In this document: piece after piece, positions 33,640-43,110 of the stretch | How positions within the stretch are numbered: position 1 is the stretch's first letter | How the letters are laid out: each line of letters begins with the position of its first letter | NCBI GenBank assembly: GCA_033239005.1 | Contig: BSQZ01000098.1 | Location: 1,422,501-1,486,500, forward strand | Direction: 5' to 3' | From: Lamellibrachia satsuma | Taxonomy: Eukaryota; Annelida; Polychaeta; Sabellida; Siboglinidae | Length of the DNA: 64,000 bases | The notes under the pieces: generated by a model | Databases searched by the model: none | What the model was told of the DNA's origin: nothing | Seen by the model: the letters and a program-made list of their open reading frames with translations, nothing else | Translations under genes and position numbers: made by a program

Positions 33640-34343
33640 AAGCAAGTGAACGTACCAGGCTGTTCCACACAGCTACCAGGAACAAGTCAATAGTGGCAAG
33701 TGAACGTACCAGGATGTTCCACACAGCTACCAGGAAAAAGTCAATAATGGCAAGTGAATGTACCAGGCTGTTCCACACTGCTACCAGGAACAAGTCAATA
33801 ATGGCAAGTGAACATACCAGGCTGTTCCACATAGCTACCAGGAACAAGTCAATAGTGGCAAGTGAACGTACCAGGCTGTTCCACACAGCTACCAGGAACA
33901 AGTCAATAATGGCAAGTGAACGTACCAGGCTGTTCCACACTGCTACCAGGAACAAGTCAATAATGGCAAGTGAACTTACCAGGCTGTTCCACACTGCTAC
34001 CAGGAACAAGTCAATAATGGCAAGTGAACGTACCAGGCTGTTCCACACTGCTACCAGGAACAAGTCAATAATGGCAAGTGAACGTACCAGGCTGTTCCAC
34101 ACAGCTACCAGGAACAAGTCAATAATGGCAAGTGAACGTACCAGGCTGTTCCACACAGCTACCAGGAACAAGTCAATAATGGCAAGTGAACGTACCAGGC
34201 TGTTCCACACTGCTACCAGGAACAAGTCAATAATGGCAAGTGAACGTACCAGGCTGTTCCACACTGCTACCAGGAACAAGTCAATAATGGCAAGTGAACG
34301 TACCAGGCTGTTCCACATAGCTACCAGGAACAAGTCATCCGTG
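33640..34343 (-). repeat. 54-bp donor-bearing minisatellite, right half (at exon c)
   Basis: About 13 copies continuing the array at 29688-30316. The first copy in gene order is the 3' end of exon c. The unit translates in the exon c frame as VRSLAIIDLFLVAVWNSL without stops, so reading through a donor keeps the frame open. Every unit keeps a GT donor after CAGCCTG. Confidence 0.93.
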
Positions 34344-34416
34344 GCGAGATTGAGTGAGGTCACACCAGCACAATAGTAGGCCAAAGTACAGCATGTGTGT
34401 AACATCAGAAGGCCCT
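34304..34416 (-). CDS. TLDc gene exon c
   Basis: The exon is 113 nt between the acceptor CCATGTTTCAG and the donor CTG|GTACGT. Two bases complete Glu from exon b, then 37 codons encode GLLMLHTCCTLAYYCAGVTS and LNLATDDLFLVAMWNSL, ending in phase 0. It is hydrophobic and probably helical. The last 33 nt seed the 54-bp array. The choice of donor is uncertain in principle, because identical donors follow every 54 bp; the first is chosen because phase and the unique exon body support it. Confidence 0.8.
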
Positions 34417-34630
34417 CTGAAACATGGCACAAATTGTGTTGTTGTTACATGCACATGATCTCATGCAGCAATATCTATCAATTTCAATCTGTGTAGGTAA
34501 AATTGTTGAATGCATGGATACATCCACTTGCTCTTATACTGCAGTAAGCACTATGAGTGTCTTTGTCTAGGCAGATACTGGCGCTATATAAGACCACACA
34601 TTATATAGCACATCTGTCTAGACTTCATGT

Positions 34631-35290
34631 GATGAGAGAACAGTTCTCTACACGTTACTGTACATTCTCTGTTGAGAGAACCCTTGTGATGAGAGAACAC
34701 TTCTCTACATGTTACTGTACCTTCTCTGTTGAGAGAACCCTTGTGATGAGAGAACAGTTCTCTACACGTTACTGTACCTTCTCTGTTGAGAGAACCCTTG
34801 TGATGAGAGAACACTTCTCTACACGTTACTGTACCTTCTCTGTTGACAGAACCCTTGCGATGAGAGAACACTTCTCTACACGTTACTGTAGCTTCTCTGT
34901 TGAGAGAACCCTTGCGATGAGAGAACAGTTCTCTACACGTTACTGTACCTTCTCTGTTGAGAGAACCCTTGCGATTAGAGAACACTTCTCTACACGTTAC
35001 TGTACCTTCTCTGTTGAGAGAACCCTTGCGATGAGAGAACACTTCTCTACACATTACTGTACCTTCTCTGTTGAGAGAACCCTTGTGATTAGAGAACACT
35101 TCTCTACATGGTACTGTACCTTCTCTGTGGAGAGAACCCTTGTGATGAGAGAACACTTCTCTACATGTTACTGTACCTTCTCTGTTGAGAGAACCCTTGC
35201 GATGAGAGAACAGTTCTCTAAACATTACTGTACCTTCTCTGTTGAGAGAACCCTTGCGATGAGAGAACAGTTTGAAGAAGAACGCCGTCT
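34631..35290 (-). repeat. 57-bp donor-bearing minisatellite after exon b
   Basis: About 11 copies. On the minus strand each unit has the last 35 nt of exon b (CGCAAGGGTTCTCTCAACAG then AGAAG) followed by the donor GTACAGTAACGTG. The unit is stop-free in the exon frame and translates as GTVTCREVFSHHKGSLNRE, 19 residues. Donor copies all read GTACAGTA. 34344-34630 holds the start of exon c and short unique intron. Confidence 0.92.
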
Positions 35291-35447
35291 GTTGGGGAAA
35301 GTTCATCAGTCGCATGATGTCCTTGCCTGTCTTCACATAATCCTTCATTTGTAAAGTCAACTGCTCTTGAGAGCCACTGGCATTCTGTGTAGCTATGTAG
35401 TCAAACAGAGCGTTTGAGTAGGCCACGCATGCACTCAACAGTTTCTC
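35234..35447 (-). CDS. TLDc gene exon b
   Basis: The exon is 214 nt between the acceptor TGTATTTGTAG and the donor AAG|GTACAG. It enters in phase 0 and leaves one base. It encodes EKLLSACVAYSNALFDYIAT, QNASGSQEQLTLQMKDYVKT and GKDIMRLMNFPQQTAFFFKL, then FSHRKGSLNRE. The body is unique sequence and looks like a helical region ahead of a TLDc domain. The last 35 nt (from FSHRKGSLNRE) lie in the 57-bp repeat. If the original donor lay upstream, the repeated peptide would be secondary. Confidence 0.82.
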
Positions 35448-36621
35448 CTACAAATACAATGACAAATTAATTCACTTCAAGCGCATTACTTGTAGAATAA
35501 TTCAATTGCCTGCACTGCAGAAATTAAAGACTGGAGTAGCTTCATTACAAGTAGGGCCTACAAGGAATGTGTGACTGGTACATCTGTAAGAATGTGACAG
35601 CTTAAAATAATAAATACATATTTAAAATTCTGCCAAATCTTGAAAAACCTGGAGCCATAGCAACATCGGCTATAGAAATATGGAGAATAACAACATTAAT
35701 AAATAATTAATGTATTCTAACTAAGCAGTAATAATTGCATTTTCATGTTTTTTCTTACATTTCTTAAATAACATGCCATAATTTATGTGATAACACATGT
35801 CAATTTCGCATATGATATGAAAACGGTAGTAGATATTCAGAATTAGAGTTTTATTTCCATATCTCCAACAACTTTACTTTAGTTTATGAAAAAAGTGATG
35901 TGTTTTGTTGACTGATCTGAGATGACAGTAAGCACTTAAGGTGGCTGACTACCGTGCAGTCAAGCTATCTGCACATCAGTCGATCTGCACATCATTGTTA
36001 GGGCAACGATTAACACAACACAAAAGTTATATTGTTGACTGAAATTACGTCCATAATGCCAACAGTAAACACAAATGACACATTTATTGGTAACAGAAAG
36101 TTAATAACCTAAACAAACATAAATTAAATGCTACACATGTGATGACTCTCACAGATAAGCGGGATCACTTTTTGTTCAGAGAGTGATTTCAAGATAGCAA
36201 AACCTCAATTTCTGCCCGGCACTTTATGATGTTTTTATGTGTGTAGAGATGAATAATAAATGAACATCTTGACCAACGTTTACTGAAATGCCATTACTCA
36301 TTGTGGTCAAATATGGGATTTGATAAAAAAAATTACTTTTACTGCTGATGTAGCTACTACTATGTTAGATATTACAAAATACCGCACTGGACCCCCAACT
36401 TTTTGTTTTTTTTTTAGAGATAAATAATAAATAAACATTTCTGAAGCAAGTTTAATATATAATGCTTTATATAATACAAACATATACAAATTGCAATATT
36501 CCTGCATGTTTTATATGTGAATAGTAGACTGAAGTGACACTACACTGTGGGTCAAATACTGGATATTGCCGCAACTAAATTAAAATGCAGGATTAGCAAT
36601 TATAGTCATATAAAGGTTTAC
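35448..36621. other. Intron a-b, unique AT-rich sequence
   Basis: The only TLDc intron over 1 kb without a minisatellite. No exon, RNA or mobile element recognised. Poly-T near 36400 and a short open frame (36307-36507) have no significance that I can see. Confidence 0.6.
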
Positions 36622-36675
36622 CTGGAAAATTTGTTTTGTCAAAGCTGCACCCGGCTGCTCAGTCGGCAGCAAGTT
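36622..36675 (-). CDS. TLDc gene exon a (most 5' exon that is secured)
   Basis: The exon is 54 nt (18 codons, phase 0 both ends) between a strong acceptor (TTATTTTCTTTCAG) and the donor CAG|GTAAAC. It encodes NLLPTEQPGAALTKQIFQ, which joins EKLLSACV of exon b without a break. It is recognised by its splice sites and linkage; the peptide alone is too short for certainty. Upstream exons are not identified. Confidence 0.72.
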
Positions 36676-36761
36676 CTGAAAGAAAATAAATCAGAATGCT
36701 TTGAATTGTTGCCGTACACAAAATAAGCTGACATCTTTAAGATAATCTCTGCATATATACT

Positions 36762-38803
36762 CAGTGTGGAGGTTCAGAGGTTAGAGTGCCTGACTGTTGT
36801 ACATACCCAGCGGGGTGTGGTTGTTCAGAGGTTAGAGTGCCTGCCTGTCGTACACACTCAGTTGGGTGTGGTGGTTCAGAGGTTAGAGTGCCTGACTGTT
36901 GTACACACTCAGTGATGTGTGGTTGTTCAGAGGTTGGAGTGCCTGACTGTCGTACATACCCAGTGAGGTGTGGTGGTTCAGAGTGCCTTGACTGTCGTAC
37001 ACACTCAATGGGGTGTGGTTGTTCAGAGGTTAGAGTGCCTGACTGTCGTACACACTCAGTAGGTGTGGTTGTTCAGAGGTTAGAGTGCTTGACTATCGTA
37101 CACACTCAGTGGGGTGTGGTGGTTCAGAGGTTAGAGTGCCTGACTGTCGTACATACCCAGTTGGGTGTAGTGGTTCAGAGGTTAGAGTGCCTGCCTGTCG
37201 TACACACTCAGTGGGGTGTGGTGGTTCAGAGGTTAGAGTGCCTGACTGTCGTACACACTCAGAGGGGTGTGGTTGTTCAGAGGTTAGAGTGCCTGACTGT
37301 CGTACACACTCAGTTGGGTGTGGTGGTTCAGAGGTTAGAGTGCCTGACTGTCGTACACACTCAGTGGGTTGTGGTTGTTCAGAGGTTACAGTGCCTGACT
37401 GTCGTACACACTCAGTGGGGTGTGGTGGTTCAGAGGTTAGAGTGCCTGACTGTCGTACACACTCAGTAGGGTGTGGTTGTTCAGAGGTTAGAGTGCCTGA
37501 CTGTTGTACACACTCAGTGATGTGTGGTTGTTCAGAGGTTGGAGTGCCTGACTGTCGTACATACCCAGTGAGGTGTGGTGGTTCAGAGTGCCTGACTGTC
37601 GTACACACTCAGTGGGGTGTGGTGGTTCAGAGGTTAGAGTGCCTGACTGTCGTACACACTCAGTGGGTGTGGTTGTTCAGAGGTTAGAGTGCCTGACTGT
37701 CGTACATACCCAGTGATGTGTGGTGGTTCAGAGTGCCTGACTTTCGTACACACCCAGTGGGGTGTGGTGGTTCAGAGGTTAGAGTGCCTGACTGTTGTAC
37801 ACACTCAGTGGGGTGTGGTGGTTCAGAGGTTAGAGTGCCTGACTGTTGTACACACTCAGTGGGGTGTGGTGGTTCAGAGGTTAGAGTGCCTGACTGTCGT
37901 ACACACTCAGTGGGGTGTGGTTGTTCAGAGGTTAGAGTGCCTGACTGTCGTACACACTCAGTGAGGTGTGGTGGTTCAGAGGTTAGAGTGCCTGACTGTC
38001 GTACACACTCAATGGGGTGTGGTGGCTCAGAGGTTGGAGTGCCTGACTGTCGTACATACCCAGTTGGGTGTGGTTGTTCAGAGGTTAGAGTGCCTGACTG
38101 TCGTACACACTCAGTGGGGTGTGGTGGTTCAGAGGTTAGAGTGCCTGACTGTCGTACATACCCAGTGGGGTGTGGTTGTTCAGAGGTTAGAGTGCCTGAC
38201 TGTCATACACACTCAGTGGGGTGTGGTGGTTCAGAGGTTAGAGTGCCTGACTGTCGTACATACCCAGTGAGGTGTGGTAGTTCAGAGGTTAGAGTGCCTG
38301 ACTGTCGTACACACCCAGTGGGGTGTGGTGGTTCAGAGGTTAGAGTGCCTGACTGTCGTACACACTCAGTGGGTGTGGTTGTTCAGAGGTTAGAGTGCCT
38401 GACTGTCGTACATACCCAGTGGGGTGTGGTTGTTCAGAGGTTAGAGTGCCTGACTGTCGTACACACTCAATGGGGTGTGGTTGTTCAGAGGTTAGAGTGC
38501 CTGACTGTCGTACACACTCAATGGGGTGTGGTTGTTCAGAGGTTAGAGTGCCTGACTGTCGTATACACTCAGTAGGTGTGGTTGTTCAGAGGTTAGAGTG
38601 CTTGACTATCGTACACACTCAGTGGGGTGTGGTGGTTCAGAGGTTAGAGTGCCTGACTGTCGTACATACCCAGTTGGGTGTAGTGGTTCAGAGGTTAGAG
38701 TGCCTGACTGTCGTACATACTCAGTGGGGTGTGGTGGTTCAGAGGTTAGAGTGCCTGACTGTTGTACATACCCAGTTGGGTGTGGTGGTTCAGAGGTTAG
38801 AGT
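36762..38803 (+). repeat. 51-bp minisatellite with a tRNA-like A box in each unit
   Basis: About 40 copies of a unit starting GTGGGGTGTGGTGGTTCAGA and continuing GGTTAGAGTGCCTGACTGTC. Each holds TGGTTCAGAGG, a perfect fit to the pol III A box TRGYNNANNNG, and the whole resembles the 5' half of a tRNA. The last unit is followed 50 bases on by GGTTCGATTTG (38836), a B-box-like word. It looks like the tRNA-derived head of a SINE amplified in tandem. No complete tRNA folds out of it. Confidence 0.9.
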
Positions 38804-38846
38804 ATAGTATCTTGTGTATAGAGCTGGTCCAGATAGGTTCGATTTG
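38786..38846 (+). promoter_or_regulatory. Possible pol III A and B boxes at the end of the 51-bp array
   Basis: A box TGGTTCAGAGG at 38786-38796 and B-box-like GGTTCGATTTG at 38836-38846 match the internal promoter layout of tRNA-derived SINEs. The B box fits 9 of 11 positions of GGTTCGANTCC by eye. The sequence after it is not a recognisable SINE body. Confidence 0.4.
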
Positions 38847-38938
38847 TCAAGAAATTAGGGTCTAGTCTGAAACGAGTTGAGCGAAAAAATCGAAATGAAG
38901 AGGAATTTTTTTGGATATGGCTAAGTAGGCAACAAGGC

Positions 38939-39340
38939 GGCACTTGTCTACAATCCGGGCCCACCTCAATTTCAACTTTGTTAATATGCAGTTTGCACAG
39001 TAACCATGCATAATGCATACTGAACTACGGAACATGTAAATTATTAAACATGTTGCGCATAAAACACATCTAATCACCTTTACTGAAGCTCTAATTCGCA
39101 TATTTAACCTGCATTGAGCCATCTTCATCTTGCCCCTCTTATTCGCAAGATGGCGACACTGAAAGTGAGTTAAATATACAAATTGGAGTATTGAAAAAGG
39201 TGATTAAACGTGTTTCGACATATGCCATGTTTAATTTACATATTCCGTAGTTCAGTACGTATTAACATCGTGCATGGTTACTATACATATTGTATGCTGT
39301 AACAGGGACATTGAGGTGGCCCGGTTCCTAGACAAGTGCC
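38939..39340. repeat. Imperfect palindrome of about 400 bp
   Basis: 38939-39112 is the reverse complement of 39167-39340 with scattered differences. Matching words include GGCACTTGTCTA with TAGACAAGTGCC, and GCATGGTTACT with AGTAACCATGC. The 54-base centre contains AAGATGGCGAC. It may be a foldback element or MITE, or two head-to-head copies of one short repeat. No terminal duplication was found. Confidence 0.8.
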
Positions 39341-39474
39341 AGCAAGGCTAAGCCACGAGGCTGAGTCCTAGCTAGACTAGGACCAGGCAGCCAGCCTAGC
39401 ACTAGACTAGCATTGACATTGTCAGTTCATTACTAGTAGTAGTAGCAGCACACAGTGACACAGTCAACACCAAC

Positions 39475-39567
39475 CAAGAAACGTTTTTCTAGTTTTTCTT
39501 TCTCTACATCAACTTCATCATGTTGCTGCGATACATGTTTATCATGTTTGCGTTGATTATTTCCCAT
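39475..39567 (-). CDS. Candidate first coding exon of the TLDc gene (uncertain)
   Basis: The minus strand opens with ATG at 39567 and reads MGNNQRKHDKHVSQQHDEVD, then VEKEKLEKRF. MGN with a hydrophilic start fits an N-myristoylation signal, which MEAK7/RTC5-type TLDc proteins commonly have, and EKEKLEKRF resembles the helix that follows. The frame stays open to a TAG at 39433. No strong donor is visible (TTG|GTTGGT is the nearest), so the 3' end given is approximate. At least one more exon would be needed before exon a. Confidence 0.38.
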
Positions 39568-39639
39568 AATGGAGCTACAAAACGTTGATATTATGGAATA
39601 GTTTGGAACTTGTCACATTTGTTGACATCTGTCATCTAC

Positions 39640-39668
39640 ACCGGACGCTACTTCCGCCATTTGCATTT
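39640..39668 (-). promoter_or_regulatory. ETS/YY1-like motif, possible TLDc promoter
   Basis: On the minus strand GCAAATGGCGGAAGTAGCG combines a YY1-like ATGGCGG with an ETS-like CGGAAGT, a common core-promoter arrangement in animals. It lies about 75-100 bases upstream of the candidate start codon at 39567. Its position fits, but motif matches of this length also occur by chance. Confidence 0.3.
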
Positions 39669-40149
39669 AGCTAACCTGCATCACGACAAACGACAAACCG
39701 TCGCAGAAAGCGCTGTTCAAAGCGGTTGTTGTTTATACTTCTTCTCTTCTTCCGGGTACGAGTCAACCCTCTCTTCAAGATTTATAGATTCGGTGTGTGT
39801 GCACACGTGCTAAAGTGCTGTAAGAGAAAGTAATAGAATATTTGGAAGAAAGAGAAAAGATGATAGTATGCGTGTAGAACAGCAATTTGAGGAGAGGATA
39901 GTTGATATCGTGAAAAATGCAATATCAATTAATGTTGCAAGCTGGAGATTTGTCTGAAAATCTCCAAACTTGGCGCTGTAGCTGCATTGGCTGCCAGGTT
40001 ATTCCAATTGGCTACTGTACGGGGTAAAAAGCTATACTGGATGAACTGCTTAGTGATACTTGACTAATCCAAAACACGCTGGTGGCAGCAGTTTCAAATA
40101 GTCGCTGATAATGATTAATTATAGCACAATGATTGACGCATTCCACATT

Positions 40150-41070
40150 CATTTAGCGTTCAGCTTAACAGAATCAAGACGCGCCTTAAGTCCACAATAC
40201 GCCTCGGTCTTCGCCGACGACACTATACAACACGGTCGATCAAAACTGCCACTGACTCCACCCAACTACAAGATGACATGAGAACACTCAAATCCTGGGA
40301 AGGAAGATGGCAGATGCATCGCCTTCATTGAGGCGAAATTTAACCGTCAGAGTCACACAAAAAAGAACTAAGATATCCACAGCTATAGTAGCTACACACG
40401 ACCAAACCCTAGATAAAGTAACAAGCACCAAACAACTAGGATTTGAGATTAATGAAAATATCCACTGCGGAAAGCATATACATGCAACTGCAACCAACGC
40501 CAACAAAGTGAGCGCCTTCACCTACAGAAACCTAAATTAAGGGATGCCCAACACATATCCAAGCACACTGCTACAAAAGCCTCGTACGATCAGTACTAGA
40601 ATACGCAGCAGTGGTGTACGTGGGATCTCCACCAGCAACATTATCACTGGAGATGGTACAACGACGCTCAGCTCGCGGCGTCCTTCTCGACTTCAGCTCG
40701 TATCTCTAGTGCCTTTGTGTTGCACAACTCCAACTTAAGAACCTGCAGTCCAGGAGAACATGATACAGAGTCAGCATTATGATTGATGTACAAAATCATA
40801 AATTAACGGACTTGTCGATGTGCACGCTGCGCTGCACTTCTTGAATCCATCAGCCACGTACATGTCTTGAGGACATCAATTAAGCGAAGCTCCAAAGCCC
40901 CCATTCTCGTACTGACACATACCTACACTCCGTCTTCCCATCGTCAATCCGACTCTGCAACAGTGTATCCGTAAGAATTGCCATCCATTAATGCATCATC
41001 AGCTACATTAATTCCTATATACCTTCAATTATAGGTACTCACTGCATGAAAGGATGGATGGGGCACCACA
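40150..41070 (+). pseudogene. Non-LTR reverse transcriptase remnant (third family)
   Basis: The plus strand shows, with several frameshifts, SVFADDT (catalytic block, about 40208-40228), TDSTQLQDDMRTLKSW, KQLGFEINENIHCGKHIHAT, a VLEYAAVVW-like segment near 40595 and NGLVDVHAALHFLNPSA near 40805. The order is that of the C-terminal half of a LINE reverse transcriptase. The minus-strand open frame 40288-40521 is its shadow. Confidence 0.75.
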
Positions 41071-41079
41071 TATAATCAC

Positions 41080-42799
41080 GAAATAGATCATTGACCTAGT
41101 CTTTTAGAAGTTCTGAACTTTTTACATTATGATTATCGTTTTTTTCTCGTTTTTAACTTTTAACGTAACTTTAATACTGCTGCCATTTAATCACTGGAAA
41201 AGTTCTCGCTATTCGTATGCTATTCCCCATGTAAAGCCCCAGCCAAGTTATTGCAATGAGCTGCAGCCTGCTCCAACCAACGCGAGGGCTTTTTCTGCGT
41301 GGGGTTATTTATGACTCAACAGCATATATTTTATAGAGCAAAACACGGTGTTAAGTGTCTAATAGGAGGGAAATCAGAATACCGGTTGTTCCCTCACTAA
41401 TCAATAAAAATATAATTTACACATAGATCATTAGTTCCTGGTGAAATGCAGTTAAGCTATATCCCAGACCTTGACCTTTCACCTGGCTCCGTCCCACAAT
41501 TCCTTCGACACCGGCTGGCCTCATCACTCACGGAAATATAATGAGTATTATTGGGCAAATAATATATAATACATTTTGTTATGTTTGCATATTAATTGTA
41601 TATAAATTTAGTACATAGTGTATCATGTTGAACTAATTTGAGTTATTTAACTGTCATGTTAGGCATATTAATTCATAATTATGGTGTTACTTCTTATGTC
41701 GTATGAGTACATCCTGTACTGGCGCAATGCGGCTTCAAATTGAGAAGAGTGGGAAATCTTTGTTTCAGGAGTGAATTTTTATTTAGAAATCCGCTCATGT
41801 TTGGCAATCGGAATGCCTGAATGTAAATTGTCAACACAGATTATACCAGCAACATGTGCCTGGTCTCTTCTGTTATTCACCACGGGGGCGTTCTTCGTTT
41901 TCGCGTAAGTACGAGTTTAGGTTTTCCGGTTCACTTGTATTTTTTATTATTGACAGCGGCTTGATGCTGATAGATAATGGCCCTTCGATATATAATGTCG
42001 TTTGCTTCGTCCACTCCACCAAGGAATCCGGAACTGGTAGCACATTTCTTGCTGGTCGGCGTCAAATTCGAGCTACTTAATAGAATATGCTGTTTTCACA
42101 CACATCTGAAGAAACTTTGCGGTAGACCGATATACCCGTTCACTAAGAATTATTTTATAAAGTCAGTGCAAACAAATTGTGTGACATTGTGAGTGAAACA
42201 GGTACGATAATTGTATGCTGACAATATATGCCGCAAACAAGGCTACATATTAAATTCGAGCTAAATACTGTGCACGTTCGAAAAAGGGTCACTGTAATAG
42301 TGCAGTAGGACACAACGCATAAAATTTGGCCCCATTAAATGTACAAAACACCACAAGTCTGTTAGTTAACTTTTCTGTGGTGATAAATACAAATACGTTT
42401 TGAAATATGCTGTATTTACATCAAGGCACTGGCAGTTGGATCACTTGTGACCCAGATTTATCAGTAGCCCGTCAGGCTCCTCTTGTCTCACAGTCTGCTA
42501 GCCCAACAGAAATTTTGGTAGCTACAGGGCAGCCGCTATTTCGAACTCTGATAGCCTAGGTGACTATACTTTAATCAACATTGTTTGTTAACAACCATTT
42601 GGTTGAAAACTCAAACTACGGTTATTGCCCAGCATTACGATAAACACTGATACACTTACAAATAAAAGAATTTGTCAGGCAACCTCCATGGACCCTGTAC
42701 CCTTGGTACTGCCACAACCAGTGGTTTATTTAGACCTAGTGTCATGGGCCAGAACTTCAGTAGTGTCTCCAGGCCAGAAGTAGGCGTCTACTTTCAATG
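41080..42799. other. Unassigned, mostly unique sequence
   Basis: No exon with convincing splice sites or recognisable protein was found. Short open frames (41856-42192) look like chance. The sequence is moderately AT-rich. Confidence 0.5.
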
Positions 42800-43110
42800 A
42801 AGCTTGACACACATGCATACTCTTTCTATCCTAGAGTCACAAGAGCCTGGAATCTAGTCAATCTACTCCCCCACTGAACTAATAAGACTCCCTTCCATTC
42901 ATCCCTTCCAACTAGCTGTGAGCACTGTCTATCTTACCCCTCCAGCTCACCACATTCGTCTATAAGGAGGATATCTGATTTTAATCCACTTTTTAATTGC
43001 ACTATTTTTTTTTCAAAACCTTTTATTTCCCATATTTATATACACCTTTTTTATGCGCACCAAGCACCACACTCCTATGCTAGCCCTAGAAGGGGCTGTT
43101 TGGAGTAAAC
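42800..43110 (+). mobile_element. 3' end of a non-LTR retrotransposon
   Basis: The plus strand reads HAYSFYPRVTRAWNLVNLLP, the typical last block of LINE ORF2 (SFFPRT-x-x-x-WN-x-LP), then a stop and a 3' UTR with GCACCAAGCACCACACTCCT near 43058. It may be the tail of the remnant at 40150-41070 or a separate insertion. Confidence 0.5.

Noticed and set aside
33593..34432. A 279-codon secreted or membrane protein on the minus strand
   Set aside because: Only the first about 50 codons are exon c with its upstream flank; the rest is the 54-bp junction array, open because its period is 18 codons.
36762..38803. Tandem tRNA genes
   Set aside because: Only a tRNA 5'-half-like segment with an A box is present in each unit; no T arm or acceptor stem pairing was found.
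39151..39172. Start of a plus-strand gene, ATGGCGACACTGAAA followed by GTGAGT
   Set aside because: It lies in the loop of the 400-bp palindrome, encodes only five residues and has no supporting downstream exon.
40288..40521. Minus-strand hydrophobic ORF of 77 codons
   Set aside because: It is the shadow of the plus-strand reverse transcriptase remnant.
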